The position numbers were made by a program, and so were the translations under genes. A DNA stretch of 64,000 bases from Flaviflexus ciconiae (GTDB lineage: Bacteria; Actinomycetota; Actinomycetes; Actinomycetales; Actinomycetaceae): contig NZ_CP034593.1 in the NCBI RefSeq assembly GCF_003971195.1, positions 806,001-870,000 of the forward strand, written 5' to 3'. The notes under the pieces are model-generated. The model saw only the letters and a list, made by a program, of their open reading frames with translations. It did no database searches and had not been told where the DNA came from. Of the stretch, positions 36,201-46,727 are shown piece after piece; position 1 is the first letter of the stretch, and every line of letters begins with the position of its first letter.

Positions 36201-37138
36201 TGTCGATCCTTTTCTATGTCGTCGAGCTCATCGAGCTCAGGCAGGTGCGGGGAGGCAGGCGGAAGCTCCGCAAGCGATGTCATCCCCATCTTTTCTAAGA
36301 AATATCCAGTTGTACCATACAGAACAGCACCGGTTCCTTCTTGGCCTGTCGCCTCCACAAGGCCGCGAGTCATGAGGGTGCGGACAACGCCGTCGACGTT
36401 CACTCCGCGGATCTCGGCAACCTGGGCACGAGTAACTGGCTGCCTGTAGGCAATCACAGCAAGTGTCTCAAGAGCGGGGCCTGAAAGCCTTGCCGTATGG
36501 CCAAAGGTGACGAAACTCCCCACGATTTCTGCGTATCGAGGCGAGGAGTACATCCGCCATCCCTCCCCCGCTTCCCGCAGTTCGAAGCCGCGCCGCGGGC
36601 CCGTCTCACCCCGGTACTCGGCAGCAAGTCCACGAAGAGTTGAATCAATGACTGCCTCAGAGATACCGAGAACCTGAGCAAGGGACCTCGTGGACACGGG
36701 CTCTGACACGACCATCAAGATCGCCTCAAGAGCACCGCGTATGTCTTCAGGACTGATGCCATGAGAACCATCCCGGACAGGGCTGTCTGTTTCTAACGAC
36801 TCCTGACCAACGTTGTTCAAGAAAGACGAGTCCTCTTCTGTATGATCCGATTCTGTTGGATCCGTTTCAGAACCATCCAAGACGGTACTAACCTCCCCCG
36901 AGTCGGAACTGTCCAACTGGAAGTCGGATCTGTCTGCCTGCAAGTCAAAGCTGTCCGCCTCCCCTAGGCCGGAACCCTCTCCGCCTGCAAACAAGTCTTC
37001 ATCGATCAGTTCTGTGGGTTCGGGCTCATTCTTTCTAGTCTCGACATCGTTCTGCCGAATCTCGGGCACATTCTGTCCAAGCTCAGAATCATGCTTCCCA
37101 GCTTCGACTTCACCGTGCTGAGCGTTTACGCGGTCCAT
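36197..37138 (-). CDS. scpB: Segregation and condensation protein ScpB with an acidic N-terminal extension
   Basis: Residues about 130-295 form the tandem winged helices of ScpB: IRGALEAILMVVSEPVSTRSLAQVLG, RGFELREAGEGWRMYSSPRYA, LSGPALETLAVIAYRQPVTRAQVAEIRGVNVDGVVRTL. ScpB joins ScpA and SMC in chromosome condensation. The first 125 residues are Asp/Glu/Ser-rich and look disordered, which is unusual. Starts nearer the domain are possible, but the frame overlaps scpA by 13 bases, which supports an early start. Length is 313 residues against about 200 in many species. Confidence 0.93.
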   Translation of the reverse strand: MDRVNAQHGEVEAGKHDSELGQNVPEIRQNDVETRKNEPEPTELIDEDLFAGGEGSGLGEADSFDLQADRSDFQLDSSDSGEVSTVLDGSETDPTESDHTEEDSSFLNNVGQESLETDSPVRDGSHGISPEDIRGALEAILMVVSEPVSTRSLAQVLGISEAVIDSTLRGLAAEYRGETGPRRGFELREAGEGWRMYSSPRYAEIVGSFVTFGHTARLSGPALETLAVIAYRQPVTRAQVAEIRGVNVDGVVRTLMTRGLVEATGQEGTGAVLYGTTGYFLEKMGMTSLAELPPASPHLPELDELDDIEKDRQ

Positions 37139-37893
37139 GCCACCTCCAGTTCGGACAGTGCCTGCTCCTGGGAGATAGCGATACGGCCGTTGCGGAGCAG
37201 GTCAAGGACGGCAAGGAAACGTGCGACGACAGTTGCTGCGGTGGGTGCGTCGGCGCAGAGTTCACGGAAAGATACTGATCTGCCCCCGGCGAGCTTGACG
37301 GCGAGGACATCAATCTGGGATTCAACGGAAACAAGCGGGTCGTGTAGGTGGCTGAGGCCGATGGTCGGTTCTGCCGTGTCGCGCTCAAGCACCTGCCGTG
37401 CGAGTTCGGCAAGCCCCTCGGGGCTAACGGTCAGCTGAACCTCGGGCATGAGGTTCGCAAACTCTTGTTCAAGGGGAACGTCGCGTGCGACCGACAGCGA
37501 GTTCTCCGCAAGGGTGCGGGCGATAAGTGTGGCGAGATCTTTGTAGGCCTTGTATTGCAGAAGCTTGGCGAACAGGAGATCGCGTGCTTCGAGGAGTTCG
37601 AGGTCTTCCTCGTCGTCCTCGGTCGAGGGCAGGAGACGCGCTGCCTTGAGGGCCAGGAGCGTGGAGGCGATGACGAGGAACTCGCTGGCCTGGGACAGGT
37701 CCATTTCGGCTCGGGCGCGCGCGTGGGCCAGGAACTCGTCAGTGACTTCGGCTAGAGCGATGTCGGTGACGTCGAGTTGTCGTTTGGCTATGAGAGACAG
37801 GAGTACGTCGAATGGGCCCGAGAAGACATCAAGGGTGACGTCAAACCCGAGCGAGCTCTCCGTGTCGAAGAGCGACTCCTGGCGCCCCTTCAT
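37126..37893 (-). CDS. scpA: Segregation and condensation protein ScpA (kleisin)
   Basis: ScpA bridges the SMC heads. The N-terminal segment FDVTLDVFSGPFDVLLSLIAKRQLDVTDIALAEVTDEFL is the conserved kleisin start, and the C-terminal winged helix follows near residue 180. The ATG at 37893 overlaps the parA stop (TGATG) and is preferred over a GTG one codon earlier. Length is 255 residues. Confidence 0.95.
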   Translation of the reverse strand: MKGRQESLFDTESSLGFDVTLDVFSGPFDVLLSLIAKRQLDVTDIALAEVTDEFLAHARARAEMDLSQASEFLVIASTLLALKAARLLPSTEDDEEDLELLEARDLLFAKLLQYKAYKDLATLIARTLAENSLSVARDVPLEQEFANLMPEVQLTVSPEGLAELARQVLERDTAEPTIGLSHLHDPLVSVESQIDVLAVKLAGGRSVSFRELCADAPTAATVVARFLAVLDLLRNGRIAISQEQALSELEVAWTA

Positions 37894-38753
37894 CACGCAC
37901 TGTGACCGCGTGCGATGACTTCACGTGCTAACCGGCGATATGCGAGGGCACCGGTGTGGCTCGGTGCGTACGTCGTGATCGGCTCGGCCGCAATGGTGGC
38001 ATCCGGGAACTTCACGGTGCGGGAAATTTTCGTGTCGAACACCTGGTCGCCAAAGCCCTCCTCAACGGAAGCAATGACCTCGCGGGCGTGCAACGTACGG
38101 TTGTCGACCATGGTTAGCAGAACGCCGTCGAGACGGAGCTTCGGGTTGAGGCGTTCGGTGACACGCTCGATCTGCTCAACAAGGAGGGCTACGCCACGCA
38201 TGGCGAAGAACTCTGCTTCGAGCGGGATGATGACACCGTGGGCGGCCGTCAGGGCATTGACGGTGAGCAGGCCAAGGGAGGGCTGGCAGTCGATGATGAT
38301 GACGTCGTAGTCATCCATGACGGGACGTAGGACGCGTGCCAGGGTTTGTTCTCGTCCTACTTCGGAGACGAGCTGGATCTCGGCAGCCGACAGATCGATG
38401 TTGGCGGGAACAACGTCGAGGCCTTCGACGGAGGTGTGGTGAATGATCTCTTCGATGTTCGGCTTCGCGGCGAGCAGCTCCGTATAGATCGTGCGCTCAA
38501 GCCCGCGGGCGTTGACTCCCAGGCCGGCGGAGGCGGCTCCCTGGGGATCGAAGTCAACGAGGAGAACCTTGCGCCCATATTCTGCAAGGGCCGCCGCAAG
38601 GTTAATGGATGTCGTTGTTTTGCCGACACCGCCCTTCTGGTTGCACATGGCGATGATGCGGGCGGGGCCGTGCCCATCAAGCTCGGGAGGGTACGGGAAG
38701 TCGTTTCCTTCCGGGTCGCTCATGAGCGGTGGTTGCTTCGGGTTTTCAGTCAC
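37893..38753 (-). CDS. parA: ParA-family chromosome-partitioning ATPase
   Basis: The deviant Walker A KGGVGKTTT is near residue 40, with switch I DFDPQGAAS and Walker B IIIDCQPSLG. Located between xerD and scpA, this is the second ParA/Soj-like protein of actinobacteria rather than the one beside the origin with parB. A role in DNA or protein positioning along with ScpAB is likely but not shown. Length is 286 residues with a GTG start. Confidence 0.93.
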   Translation of the reverse strand: MTENPKQPPLMSDPEGNDFPYPPELDGHGPARIIAMCNQKGGVGKTTTSINLAAALAEYGRKVLLVDFDPQGAASAGLGVNARGLERTIYTELLAAKPNIEEIIHHTSVEGLDVVPANIDLSAAEIQLVSEVGREQTLARVLRPVMDDYDVIIIDCQPSLGLLTVNALTAAHGVIIPLEAEFFAMRGVALLVEQIERVTERLNPKLRLDGVLLTMVDNRTLHAREVIASVEEGFGDQVFDTKISRTVKFPDATIAAEPITTYAPSHTGALAYRRLAREVIARGHSA

Positions 38754-38770
38754 CCCTCAACAATAGCGAA

Positions 38771-39682
38771 TTAGCGGGCCGATCGTGCACGTGGGTGCGA
38801 TGTGGCGAAGGTTTCCTTCAGGGTCTCAATGCTCACAGCCGTGTAGATCTGCGTCGTCGTGACCGATGAATGCCCGAGGAGCTCCTGAACGACCCTGACA
38901 TCCGCACCACCCGATAAGAGGTGTGTTGCGTACGAGTGACGGAGAGTATGGGGCGAGATATGGGAAGTAATCCCGGCACGATCCGCACAGGCCTGGATAA
39001 CGGCCCAGGCCGACTGGCGCGACAGCGGCCGACCGAGGGTGTTCAAGAACAGTGCGGGAGTGCCTTTTCCTTTGGAAGCAAGTTCCGGCCGGGCCCGAAC
39101 CAGGTATGCCTCGATGGCGTCGATTGCGTAGGAGCCGAGGGGAACGACTCGCTCTTTTCGGCCTTTACCGAACAGCCGTACCGCGTGGCCTTCCAGATCA
39201 ACATCATCAATGGCCAGGCCAACTGCCTCGGAAATACGTGCCCCGGTCCCGTAAAGCACTTCCATAAGTGCCTGGTCGCGGGGACCGATGGGCGGATCGG
39301 GAATGCTCGCCGCGTCGATCAGTGCCGTGACTTCCTCAATGCTGATGGGCTTGGGGAGCCGCTTGTCCTGCTTGGGTAACTTGAGGTCCTTGGCCGGGTT
39401 GTCTTCGGTCCAGCCCTCGCCGAGAGCAAACTTGTGAAAAGACCGCACTGCCGTCAGCGTGCGGGCAAGAGATGACGGAGCCAGCCCTTCATCGCTCAAG
39501 TACTCGGCAAAGCCCGCGACCTGCTCCCCCGTTAAGTCCGACAGGTTCTCAATGGCGAGGGTGTCGAGGTACGCGAGATAACGGTCGAGGTCTCGCGAAT
39601 ATGCGGAGACGGTGTTGTCGGACAGGGAGCGCTCGACGGCAATAGAGTTCAGATAACCGGCGACAGCGCGCTGTGGTTTCAC
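38771..39682 (-). CDS. xerD: Site-specific tyrosine recombinase XerD
   Basis: It resolves chromosome dimers at dif together with XerC. The N-terminal SAM-like domain is followed by catalytic residues in GTGARISEAVGL (Arg), HTLRHSYATHLL (His-x-x-Arg), LGHSSVTTTQIY (His and nucleophile Tyr). The fixed position upstream of parA-scpAB argues for the chromosomal XerD and not a phage integrase. Length is 303 residues. The GTG start overlaps the ctaB stop (GTGA). Confidence 0.95.
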   Translation of the reverse strand: MKPQRAVAGYLNSIAVERSLSDNTVSAYSRDLDRYLAYLDTLAIENLSDLTGEQVAGFAEYLSDEGLAPSSLARTLTAVRSFHKFALGEGWTEDNPAKDLKLPKQDKRLPKPISIEEVTALIDAASIPDPPIGPRDQALMEVLYGTGARISEAVGLAIDDVDLEGHAVRLFGKGRKERVVPLGSYAIDAIEAYLVRARPELASKGKGTPALFLNTLGRPLSRQSAWAVIQACADRAGITSHISPHTLRHSYATHLLSGGADVRVVQELLGHSSVTTTQIYTAVSIETLKETFATSHPRARSAR

Positions 39683-40647
39683 ACGAAGAACGGGTCGACT
39701 GCCACTGCGATGAAGACGATCGCGAGGTAGTAGATGGAGCCGTGGAAAACCTTCATGGCCTTCGGCTTACCGAGCTCAGGGTTGCGGGCATGACGGAAGA
39801 GGTCAATGCAGGACCACATGAACCAGGTGCCGGACAAGATTGCCGCGACCGAGTAGATCCAGCCCATCGGCGCAACCGGGATCAAAGCAAGGGTTGCGAT
39901 AATCGTAGCGGCGGCATAAACAAGGACGCGCTTCGCAACGGTCAGATCGTCGGCAACGGCACCAAGCATGGGCACACCGGCGCGGCGGTAGTCCTTCTTG
40001 AACTTCATGGATAGTGGCCAGTAGTGCGGCGGGGTCCAGAAGAAGATCACAAGGAAGAGAATGACAGCAGGCCAGTCGAGTGTGCCGGTCTGTGCTGCCC
40101 AAGCAATAAGGACAGGCATGCAGCCTGCGGCTCCACCCCAGACAATGTTCTGGTCGGTGCGGCGCTTCAGGATGATCGTGTACAGCACGACGTACAGCAG
40201 GATCGCCACGGCCGCAAGAGCGCCAGCGAGCCAGTTCGTGAAGACACCGAATCCAATAATCGAAATGATGCCGATAACGGTGGCGAAGATCGTGGCGGCA
40301 CGCGGGCTGATCTCACCGGTCACGAGGGGACGCTGCTTGGTCCGGTTCATGACGGCATCAATGTCCCGGTCGAGAACCATGTTGTAGGCGTTAGCCGAGC
40401 CGGATGCAAGGTAGCCGAAGACAATGCAGGAAATCATGACCTGCCACGTCGGCCATCCATCCGCGGCAAGAATAACGGTGGGAACCGTCGTGGTCAGCAA
40501 GAGCTCAATGATACGGGGCTTCGTGAGAGCGATATATGCTGCGACGATAGACCGTTTCTTTCCCCTCGGGTGGAGGGGTTGCGGGGCCTTCTCGGTAGGA
40601 GAATCGACGTTCTCGAATTCGAGATCTGACGTTGACCGCTGACTCAC
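39679..40647 (-). CDS. ctaB: Protoheme IX farnesyltransferase (heme O synthase)
   Basis: This membrane enzyme attaches farnesyl to heme B for cytochrome oxidase. It has about eight or nine hydrophobic helices. The prenyltransferase Asp motif is in NAYNMVLDRDIDAVMNRTKQRPL, and a second conserved loop is WTPPHYWPLSMKFKKDY. The GTG at 40647 is chosen because AAAGGTGG lies 5 bases upstream. Length is about 322 residues. It is divergent from tkt, an arrangement usual in actinobacteria. Confidence 0.95.
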   Translation of the reverse strand: MSQRSTSDLEFENVDSPTEKAPQPLHPRGKKRSIVAAYIALTKPRIIELLLTTTVPTVILAADGWPTWQVMISCIVFGYLASGSANAYNMVLDRDIDAVMNRTKQRPLVTGEISPRAATIFATVIGIISIIGFGVFTNWLAGALAAVAILLYVVLYTIILKRRTDQNIVWGGAAGCMPVLIAWAAQTGTLDWPAVILFLVIFFWTPPHYWPLSMKFKKDYRRAGVPMLGAVADDLTVAKRVLVYAAATIIATLALIPVAPMGWIYSVAAILSGTWFMWSCIDLFRHARNPELGKPKAMKVFHGSIYYLAIVFIAVAVDPFFV

Positions 40648-40946
40648 ACAAACCACCTTTTCACGACCGTTGGTGCCACAGTCTATCCCACTAGTATGGC
40701 GGAAAACCTAGTACCAGAAGGAAAATGTGGTGAACTAGGACTTTCGGTCCGTTATGCCCCGGCTTACGAGCAAAGGTGCTACCCGATGCGTGTCCAACAA
40801 CACTGCCGCGCGCATTGTCCCTGCACTTTTACCCGCGCTAAATACCCGCTTGGCGAAACTTCTGAGATATCCGTGAAGTCGTGACCATTTGCAGACTAGA
40901 CTCGGACTCATCCGCCCACATTCAACGCATCTACAAGGAGACACAT
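40648..40946. other. Divergent intergenic region between ctaB and tkt
   Basis: Just under 300 bases with no gene I can support. It must hold the two promoters, but I see no clear -35/-10 pair or operator on either strand. Confidence 0.5.
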
Positions 40947-43034
40947 ATGGCTTCCCAATCTTTTACCTGGACCGAACTCGACCAGCGGGCTGTCGACACG
41001 ACTCGTGCTCTTGCCGCTGATGCGGTTCAAAAGGTTGGTAACGGACACCCCGGCACCGCGATCTCTCTCGCACCTGCCGCCTACGTTCTTTTCAATAAGG
41101 TCATGCGTTTTGATCCGGCCGAGCCCCGCTGGGTTGGTCGCGACCGCTTCGTCATGTCCGCCGGTCACTCCTCGCTGACCCACTACAACCAGCTGTTCCT
41201 CACGGGCGGCGGCGTTGAGCTTGATGACCTAAAGGCTCTCCGCACCTGGGATTCGATTACCCCCGGACACCCCGAGTTTGGCCACACCGACGGCATCGAG
41301 GTCACGACCGGCCCGCTCGGCCAGGGGCTGGCTTCCGCTGTTGGTATGGCCTACAACGCTCGCCGCGAGCACGGCCTGTTCGATCCGGAGACCCCTCAGG
41401 GTGAGTCCCCCTTCGACCACTTCGTTTACGTCATCGCCGGTGATGGCTGCCTCCAGGAGGGCATTACCTCCGAGGCTTCGTCGCTTGCTGGCACCCAGCA
41501 TCTCGGCAACCTCATCCTTATCTGGGACGATAACCAGATCTCGATTGAGGATGACACCAATATTGCGTTCAACGAGGACGTCCTCAAGCGCTACGAGGCC
41601 TACGGCTGGCACACCCAGACGGTGGACTGGACCAACGGTGGTTCGGATTACAAGGAGGACCCCGAGGCCCTCTACAACGCCATCGTCGAGGCACAGAAGG
41701 TCACCGACCAGCCGTCGATTATCCGCCTCTCCACGATCATTGCTTGGCCCGCACCGAAGGCCCAGGGCACCGGCGCTGCGCACGGTTCCGCCCTCGGCGC
41801 CGACGAGATCAAGGGTCTGAAGGAAAACCTTGGCCTCGACCCGGAGAAGGACTTCCAGGTTGATGACGAGGTCATCGACTACACCCGTGGCAACGCCGCT
41901 AAGCGTGCTGCTGAGGCTCGGGAAGCCTGGCAGCCTGCCTTTGACTCATGGCGTGAGAACGCCGGTGAGCGTGCCGACCTATTCGACCGGCTCATTAAGC
42001 GTGAGCTTCCTGAAGGCTGGGAGGAAGCACTTCCCGTCTTCGGAACCGAGAAGGGTCTCGCCACTCGCGCCGCCTCCGGCGCTGTCCTGACCGCTCTTGC
42101 TCCGGTTCTGCCCGAGCTGTGGGGCGGCTCCGCCGACCTCGCCGGTTCGAACAACACGACAATGAAGGGCGAGCCGTCGTTCCTCCCCGAGGATCGCCAG
42201 TCGGAGCTCTTCCAGGGCAACATCTACGGCCGTACCCTGCACTTCGGTATTCGCGAGCATGCCATGGGTGCCATCACCAACGGTATTGCCCTGCAAGGAA
42301 CCACTCGCCCCTACGCAGGTACCTTCCTCGTGTTCTCGGACTACATGCGCGGCGCTGTTCGCCTCGCCGCTCTCATGGGTACACCGTCGACCTTCGTGTG
42401 GACGCACGACTCCGTCGGTGTGGGCGAGGACGGCCCCACCCACCAGCCGATCGAGCACCTGTGGGCACTCCGTGCAATCCCGGGCCTCGACATTGTCCGC
42501 CCGGCAGATGCAAACGAGACCTCGTACGCATGGCGCGGCATTCTCGAGCGCAACGATCGCCCCGCCGGCTTGGTCCTCTCACGCCAGGGCCTCCCGGTCT
42601 TTGACCGCGACGAGTTCGCTTCGGCCGAGGGCGTTCTCAAGGGCGGCTACGTCCTTGCTGACTCCCCGACCGGCGCGGTTGACGTTGTCCTCATCGGCAC
42701 CGGCTCCGAGGTCCAGCACGCTGTGAAGGCACGCGAGGAGCTCGCGAAGGAAGGCATCGGCGCCCGCGTCGTTTCCATGCCTTCGCTCGAATGGTTCAAT
42801 GAGCAGGACGCCGAATACCGCAACTCGGTCATCCCGACCGATGTCAAGGCACGTGTCTCCGTTGAGGCTGGCGCCACCTTCGGCTGGGCCGGCATCGTCG
42901 GCGATCACGGCCGCTCGGTTGGTATCGACCACTACGGTGCATCGGCCGACGGCGCACTGCTCTTCGAGAAGTTCGGTATCAACGCCGAGGCGGTTGTCAA
43001 TGCAGCCCGCGAGTCCCTTGACTCCCTGAAGTAA
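40947..43034 (+). CDS. tkt: Transketolase
   Basis: It transfers two-carbon units in the pentose phosphate pathway with thiamine diphosphate. The ATG at 40947 follows AAGGAGA; the in-frame ATG at 40881 has no site. Features are [13 protein letters not shown] near residue 30, the thiamine/metal motif [13 protein letters not shown] ... WDDNQ (about 155-190), and [11 protein letters not shown] in the pyrimidine domain. Length is 695 residues. It is followed after 12 bases by tal, and the four genes to opcA form one operon. Confidence 0.97.
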   Translation: MASQSFTWTELDQRAVDTTRALAADAVQKVGNGHPGTAISLAPAAYVLFNKVMRFDPAEPRWVGRDRFVMSAGHSSLTHYNQLFLTGGGVELDDLKALRTWDSITPGHPEFGHTDGIEVTTGPLGQGLASAVGMAYNARREHGLFDPETPQGESPFDHFVYVIAGDGCLQEGITSEASSLAGTQHLGNLILIWDDNQISIEDDTNIAFNEDVLKRYEAYGWHTQTVDWTNGGSDYKEDPEALYNAIVEAQKVTDQPSIIRLSTIIAWPAPKAQGTGAAHGSALGADEIKGLKENLGLDPEKDFQVDDEVIDYTRGNAAKRAAEAREAWQPAFDSWRENAGERADLFDRLIKRELPEGWEEALPVFGTEKGLATRAASGAVLTALAPVLPELWGGSADLAGSNNTTMKGEPSFLPEDRQSELFQGNIYGRTLHFGIREHAMGAITNGIALQGTTRPYAGTFLVFSDYMRGAVRLAALMGTPSTFVWTHDSVGVGEDGPTHQPIEHLWALRAIPGLDIVRPADANETSYAWRGILERNDRPAGLVLSRQGLPVFDRDEFASAEGVLKGGYVLADSPTGAVDVVLIGTGSEVQHAVKAREELAKEGIGARVVSMPSLEWFNEQDAEYRNSVIPTDVKARVSVEAGATFGWAGIVGDHGRSVGIDHYGASADGALLFEKFGINAEAVVNAARESLDSLK

Positions 43035-43046
43035 GGAACAAGCAAA

Positions 43047-44135
43047 ATGACTAACCTTCAAAAGTTATCTGACGCGGGTGTGTCGATCTGGCTGGACGAC
43101 CTTTCCCGGTCGCGACTGACCAGCGGTAACCTCGAATCACTGATCGCCGAGAAGAACGTTGTCGGTGTCACGACGAACCCGTCGATCTTCCAGGCCGCTA
43201 TCTCGTCCGGCGATGGATACGAGGAGCAGCTTGCCTCGTTTAAGGGCAAGGGCGCCGAGGCCGCAGTTGAGGCCATGACCACGGACGACGTTCGTGAGGC
43301 CTGCGACCTGTTCGCTGAGATTTACTCGGCAACGGGCGGCTATGACGGACGCGTGTCCATCGAGGTCGATCCTCGCCTTGCGAAGGAGACCGATGCGACG
43401 GTCGCCCAAGCCACGCAACTCTGGGACACTGTTGACCGCCCGAACGCTCTCATCAAGATCCCGGCAACCGTAGAAGGCTTGCCCGCTATCACCCAGACGA
43501 TCGCGGCAGGCATTTCCGTCAACGTGACCCTGATCTTCTCGCTCGACCGGTACCGTGCGGTGGCCGAGGCCTACATCGATGGTCTCGAGCAGGCCGCCGA
43601 AGCCGGTATTGATCTCGCAACGATCCATTCCGTGGCCTCCGTCTTTATCTCGCGCATCGACGCTGAGGTAGACAAGCGACTCGGCGAGATCGGTGGAGAG
43701 GCGCTCGAGCTTCAGGGCAAGGTCGCTCTTGCTAACGCCCACCTCATGTACGAGGCATACGAGGAGATCTTCTCTTCGCCTCGCTTCGAGGCTCTCAAGG
43801 AAAAGGGCGCTCACGTGCAGCGTCCCCTGTGGGCGTCGACGGGAACGAAGAACCCCGACTACTCCCCCACCCTTTACGTCGACGAGCTCGTCACCGAAGG
43901 CGTCGTAAACACGATGCCGGAGAAGACGCTCGACGCGGCGTTCGAGGGCTCAGTTGTTCGTGGTGACACGGTACGCGACCAGTACGACAATGCTCGCTCG
44001 GTCCTCGCGGACCTGGCACGCGTTGGCGTGAACCTCGGTGACGTCACCCAGCAGCTCGAGGATGAGGGCGTCGTCAAGTTCGAAGAGTCCTGGAACTCAC
44101 TTCTCGACACCGTGAAGGACAAACTGGACTCGTGA
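43047..44135 (+). CDS. tal: Transaldolase
   Basis: It transfers a three-carbon unit between sugar phosphates. The start [30 protein letters not shown] and the Schiff-base Lys in [11 protein letters not shown] (near residue 136) are diagnostic of the long actinobacterial/plant-type transaldolase. Length is 362 residues. The stop overlaps the zwf start by 4 bases. Confidence 0.97.
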   Translation: MTNLQKLSDAGVSIWLDDLSRSRLTSGNLESLIAEKNVVGVTTNPSIFQAAISSGDGYEEQLASFKGKGAEAAVEAMTTDDVREACDLFAEIYSATGGYDGRVSIEVDPRLAKETDATVAQATQLWDTVDRPNALIKIPATVEGLPAITQTIAAGISVNVTLIFSLDRYRAVAEAYIDGLEQAAEAGIDLATIHSVASVFISRIDAEVDKRLGEIGGEALELQGKVALANAHLMYEAYEEIFSSPRFEALKEKGAHVQRPLWASTGTKNPDYSPTLYVDELVTEGVVNTMPEKTLDAAFEGSVVRGDTVRDQYDNARSVLADLARVGVNLGDVTQQLEDEGVVKFEESWNSLLDTVKDKLDS

Positions 44136-45640
44136 CGAATCCGTTAAGACATCCGGAGGATCGCCGGTTGCCGAAGATCGCGGGGCCCTGTAGCCTCGTG
44201 CTCTTCGGCATTACCGGCGACCTCTCGGACCGCAAGATCCTGCCAGCGCTCTACGATCTTGCCTCCCACGGTCTCCTGCCGCCCTCCTTCGCCATTACCG
44301 GCGTGGCGCGGCGGCTCAAGGTTCCGTTGGAGGAACTGGTCGAGGAGTCCATCCGCAACTTTGCTCAGACACCTTTTGATCAGCGCGTCTTCGACCAGTT
44401 CATGGGTTCTATTTCCGTGGTCATGGGTCAGTACGACGAGGCCAAGACGTTCCAGGACCTGCGCGACAAGCTGGACGAACTCGACGAACAGCAGGGAACG
44501 GGTGGCAACCACGCGTTCTATCTAGCAGTGCCGCCGGATCTATTCCCCACGGTGCTGACACAGCTTGGCGAAGCTGGGCTGTCGGAGCACCCGGAGGGCT
44601 GGCGGAGGGTCGTTATCGAGAAGCCCTTTGGTCACGACCTCGAGTCGTCCCAGGAGCTTAACGATCTGGTGACCGAGGTATTTGCGCCCGAAGATGTCTT
44701 CCGCATTGATCATTACCTGGGTAAGGAAACGGTTCAGAACCTTCTGAGCCTCCGGTTCTCCAACGAACTGTACGAGCCGCTGTGGAACTCCGACCACATC
44801 GACCACGTGCAGATCACGATGGCGGAGAACATCGGTATTGGTTCCCGCGCCGGCTACTACGACGGCGTCGGTTCGGCCAAGGACGTTATCCAGAACCACC
44901 TCCTTCAGCTACTCGCACTGACCGCCATGGAGGAACCCGTTTCCTTCAGCCCGCACGATCTGCGCCAGGAAAAGGAGAAGGTGCTGTCCGCACTCGACTT
45001 CTTTGGTCCGGTCGACCAGTCGGCAATCCGCGCCCAGTATTCAGAGGGCTGGCAGGGCGGCAAGTTCGTCAAGGCCTACCTGGATGAAGAGAACATTCCC
45101 GCCGATTCGGTGACCGACACGTACGCGGCCCTTCGCCTAGCGGTGCGTACGCGCCGCTGGCAGGGCGTCCCGTTCTATGTTCGTACCGGCAAGCGTCTCG
45201 CACGCCGTGTCACCGAGATTGCGATCGTGTTCAAGCGTCCCCACTTCCTACCCTTTGAGCAGCGAGTGACCGCGGGCCAGTCCAACAACACGCTTGTCAT
45301 CCGGATCCAGCCGGATGAAGGGGTGACCTTCCGTTTCGGTGTCAAGGTTCCCGGTGCGTCGTTCAATGTTCGCGACGTGACGATGGACTTCTCCTACGGT
45401 CACGCGTTCACCGAATACACCCCGGAGGCGTACGAGCGACTCATCCTTGACGTGTTGCTGGGCGAGCCACCGCTCTTCCCACAGCAGAAGGAAGTTGAGG
45501 AGTCCTGGAAGATCCTGGACAGGGCCTTCGAGTATTGGGACACGCTCGACACGATCGACACCTATCCCCCGGGTTCCTGGGGACCACTGTCATCGGACCA
45601 CATGCTGGCCCGTGACGGTCGTGCTTGGAGGAGAGCGTAG
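44132..45640 (+). CDS. zwf: Glucose-6-phosphate 1-dehydrogenase
   Basis: It makes 6-phosphogluconolactone with NADP+. It has the N-terminal nucleotide motif [11 protein letters not shown] and the active-site signature RIDHYLGKE (near residue 190). Length is 502 residues with a GTG start inside the tal stop. Together with OpcA it forms the actinobacterial G6PDH complex. Its product pathway continues through gnd, which lies 38 kb away in this window. Confidence 0.97.
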   Translation: MTNPLRHPEDRRLPKIAGPCSLVLFGITGDLSDRKILPALYDLASHGLLPPSFAITGVARRLKVPLEELVEESIRNFAQTPFDQRVFDQFMGSISVVMGQYDEAKTFQDLRDKLDELDEQQGTGGNHAFYLAVPPDLFPTVLTQLGEAGLSEHPEGWRRVVIEKPFGHDLESSQELNDLVTEVFAPEDVFRIDHYLGKETVQNLLSLRFSNELYEPLWNSDHIDHVQITMAENIGIGSRAGYYDGVGSAKDVIQNHLLQLLALTAMEEPVSFSPHDLRQEKEKVLSALDFFGPVDQSAIRAQYSEGWQGGKFVKAYLDEENIPADSVTDTYAALRLAVRTRRWQGVPFYVRTGKRLARRVTEIAIVFKRPHFLPFEQRVTAGQSNNTLVIRIQPDEGVTFRFGVKVPGASFNVRDVTMDFSYGHAFTEYTPEAYERLILDVLLGEPPLFPQQKEVEESWKILDRAFEYWDTLDTIDTYPPGSWGPLSSDHMLARDGRAWRRA

Positions 45641-46572
45641 TGATTCTTCACCTGTCATCGACCACATCCGCCGACGTGGCCGCTGAACTTGACCACCTGC
45701 GTGACAAGTTCGGTTCCCTCACTCTCGGCAAGGTCCTTACCCTCATCGTTGTTGCTCGCAACAACGAGTCGATCGAGGCAGCCCTCGATGCTGCGGACGC
45801 AGCATCACTCTCCCACCCGTGTCGCATCATCGCCTACCTGCCGGACACGCAGGCAGACGTCAACGAGGCAAGCCTCGGTGCCGAACTACGCGTCGGTGGA
45901 GAGGCCGGAGTCTCGGAGATCATCATCCTGCGTCCCCTCGGTGGCGCAGGAGCGAACCCCACCTCCCTGCTTCTCCCCCTCCTCCTTCCCGAGGCACCGG
46001 TCGTCGTCTGGTGGTCCGAGGATGCTCCGGCCAACCCGGCCGAGCATCCCATCGGGCGTCTTGCGAACCGACGGATCACGAACACGATCGCTCACACGAA
46101 TCCCGTTCCGCTCCTCAAGGATCTCGCAAAGAACTACACCCCTGGCGACACTGACATGAGCTGGGCTGGATGTACGCTGTGGCGCGGCAACCTCGCTGCC
46201 ATGCTCGACGAGCCACCCTTCGAGGCTGTTGAATCGGCTAGGGTCCAGGGATCGCTCGAGCACGCCTCAACGTACCTGATGGCGTCCTGGTTGGCACTTC
46301 GACTCGATGCTCCCGTCACCTTGGAAGATTCGCAGGGTTACGGGCTTGAGAAGATCACGCTGAGCCGAGCATCCGGCGATCTCGTCCTTCACCGCAAGGT
46401 GGGTGAGACAACCGCCGAGATGATTCGTCCCGGTCGCAAGACCCAGCGAGTTCGTCTCGAGACCCGTACTCAGGAGAACCGCCTCACGGAGGAACTCCAG
46501 CGCATGGTCCCGGACATCTCCTACGGCCATGTCCTCGAGGCGTTTGGGAACGGCATCATTCCCGGTTGCTAA
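45640..46572 (+). CDS. opcA: G6PDH assembly protein OpcA
   Basis: OpcA is needed for assembly or activity of Zwf in actinobacteria and cyanobacteria. The GTG at 45640 shares its G with the zwf TAG and follows GGAGGAG. The segments LPLLLPEAPVVVWWSEDAP, YTPGDTDMSWAGCTLWRGNLAAML and YGLEKITLSRASGD are typical. Length is 310 residues. In many relatives the lactonase gene pgl comes next; here a terminator follows instead. Confidence 0.93.
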   Translation: MILHLSSTTSADVAAELDHLRDKFGSLTLGKVLTLIVVARNNESIEAALDAADAASLSHPCRIIAYLPDTQADVNEASLGAELRVGGEAGVSEIIILRPLGGAGANPTSLLLPLLLPEAPVVVWWSEDAPANPAEHPIGRLANRRITNTIAHTNPVPLLKDLAKNYTPGDTDMSWAGCTLWRGNLAAMLDEPPFEAVESARVQGSLEHASTYLMASWLALRLDAPVTLEDSQGYGLEKITLSRASGDLVLHRKVGETTAEMIRPGRKTQRVRLETRTQENRLTEELQRMVPDISYGHVLEAFGNGIIPGC

Positions 46573-46619
46573 CACTTAGCTAAGGACCAGATACCCTAAG
46601 AACACGTAGCCTATCGGTA

Positions 46620-46651
46620 GGGGTGGGGCGGCCACACGGTCGCCCCACCCC
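46620..46651 (+). terminator. Terminator of the tkt-tal-zwf-opcA operon
   Basis: A perfect 11-bp G/C-rich stem, GGGGTGGGGCG with CGCCCCACCCC, and a 10-base loop, starting 48 bases after the opcA stop. Confidence 0.85.
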
Positions 46652-46727
46652 GTGCTCGTCCATGACAAAGCACAGTTCACAAAGCGCAATACGATGCTGC
46701 GGAATGCACTGATGGTCATAGAGTGGG

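Noticed and set aside
38771..39682. Phage or island integrase
   Set aside because: The tyrosine recombinase is in the conserved xerD-parA-scpAB order and is the housekeeping XerD.
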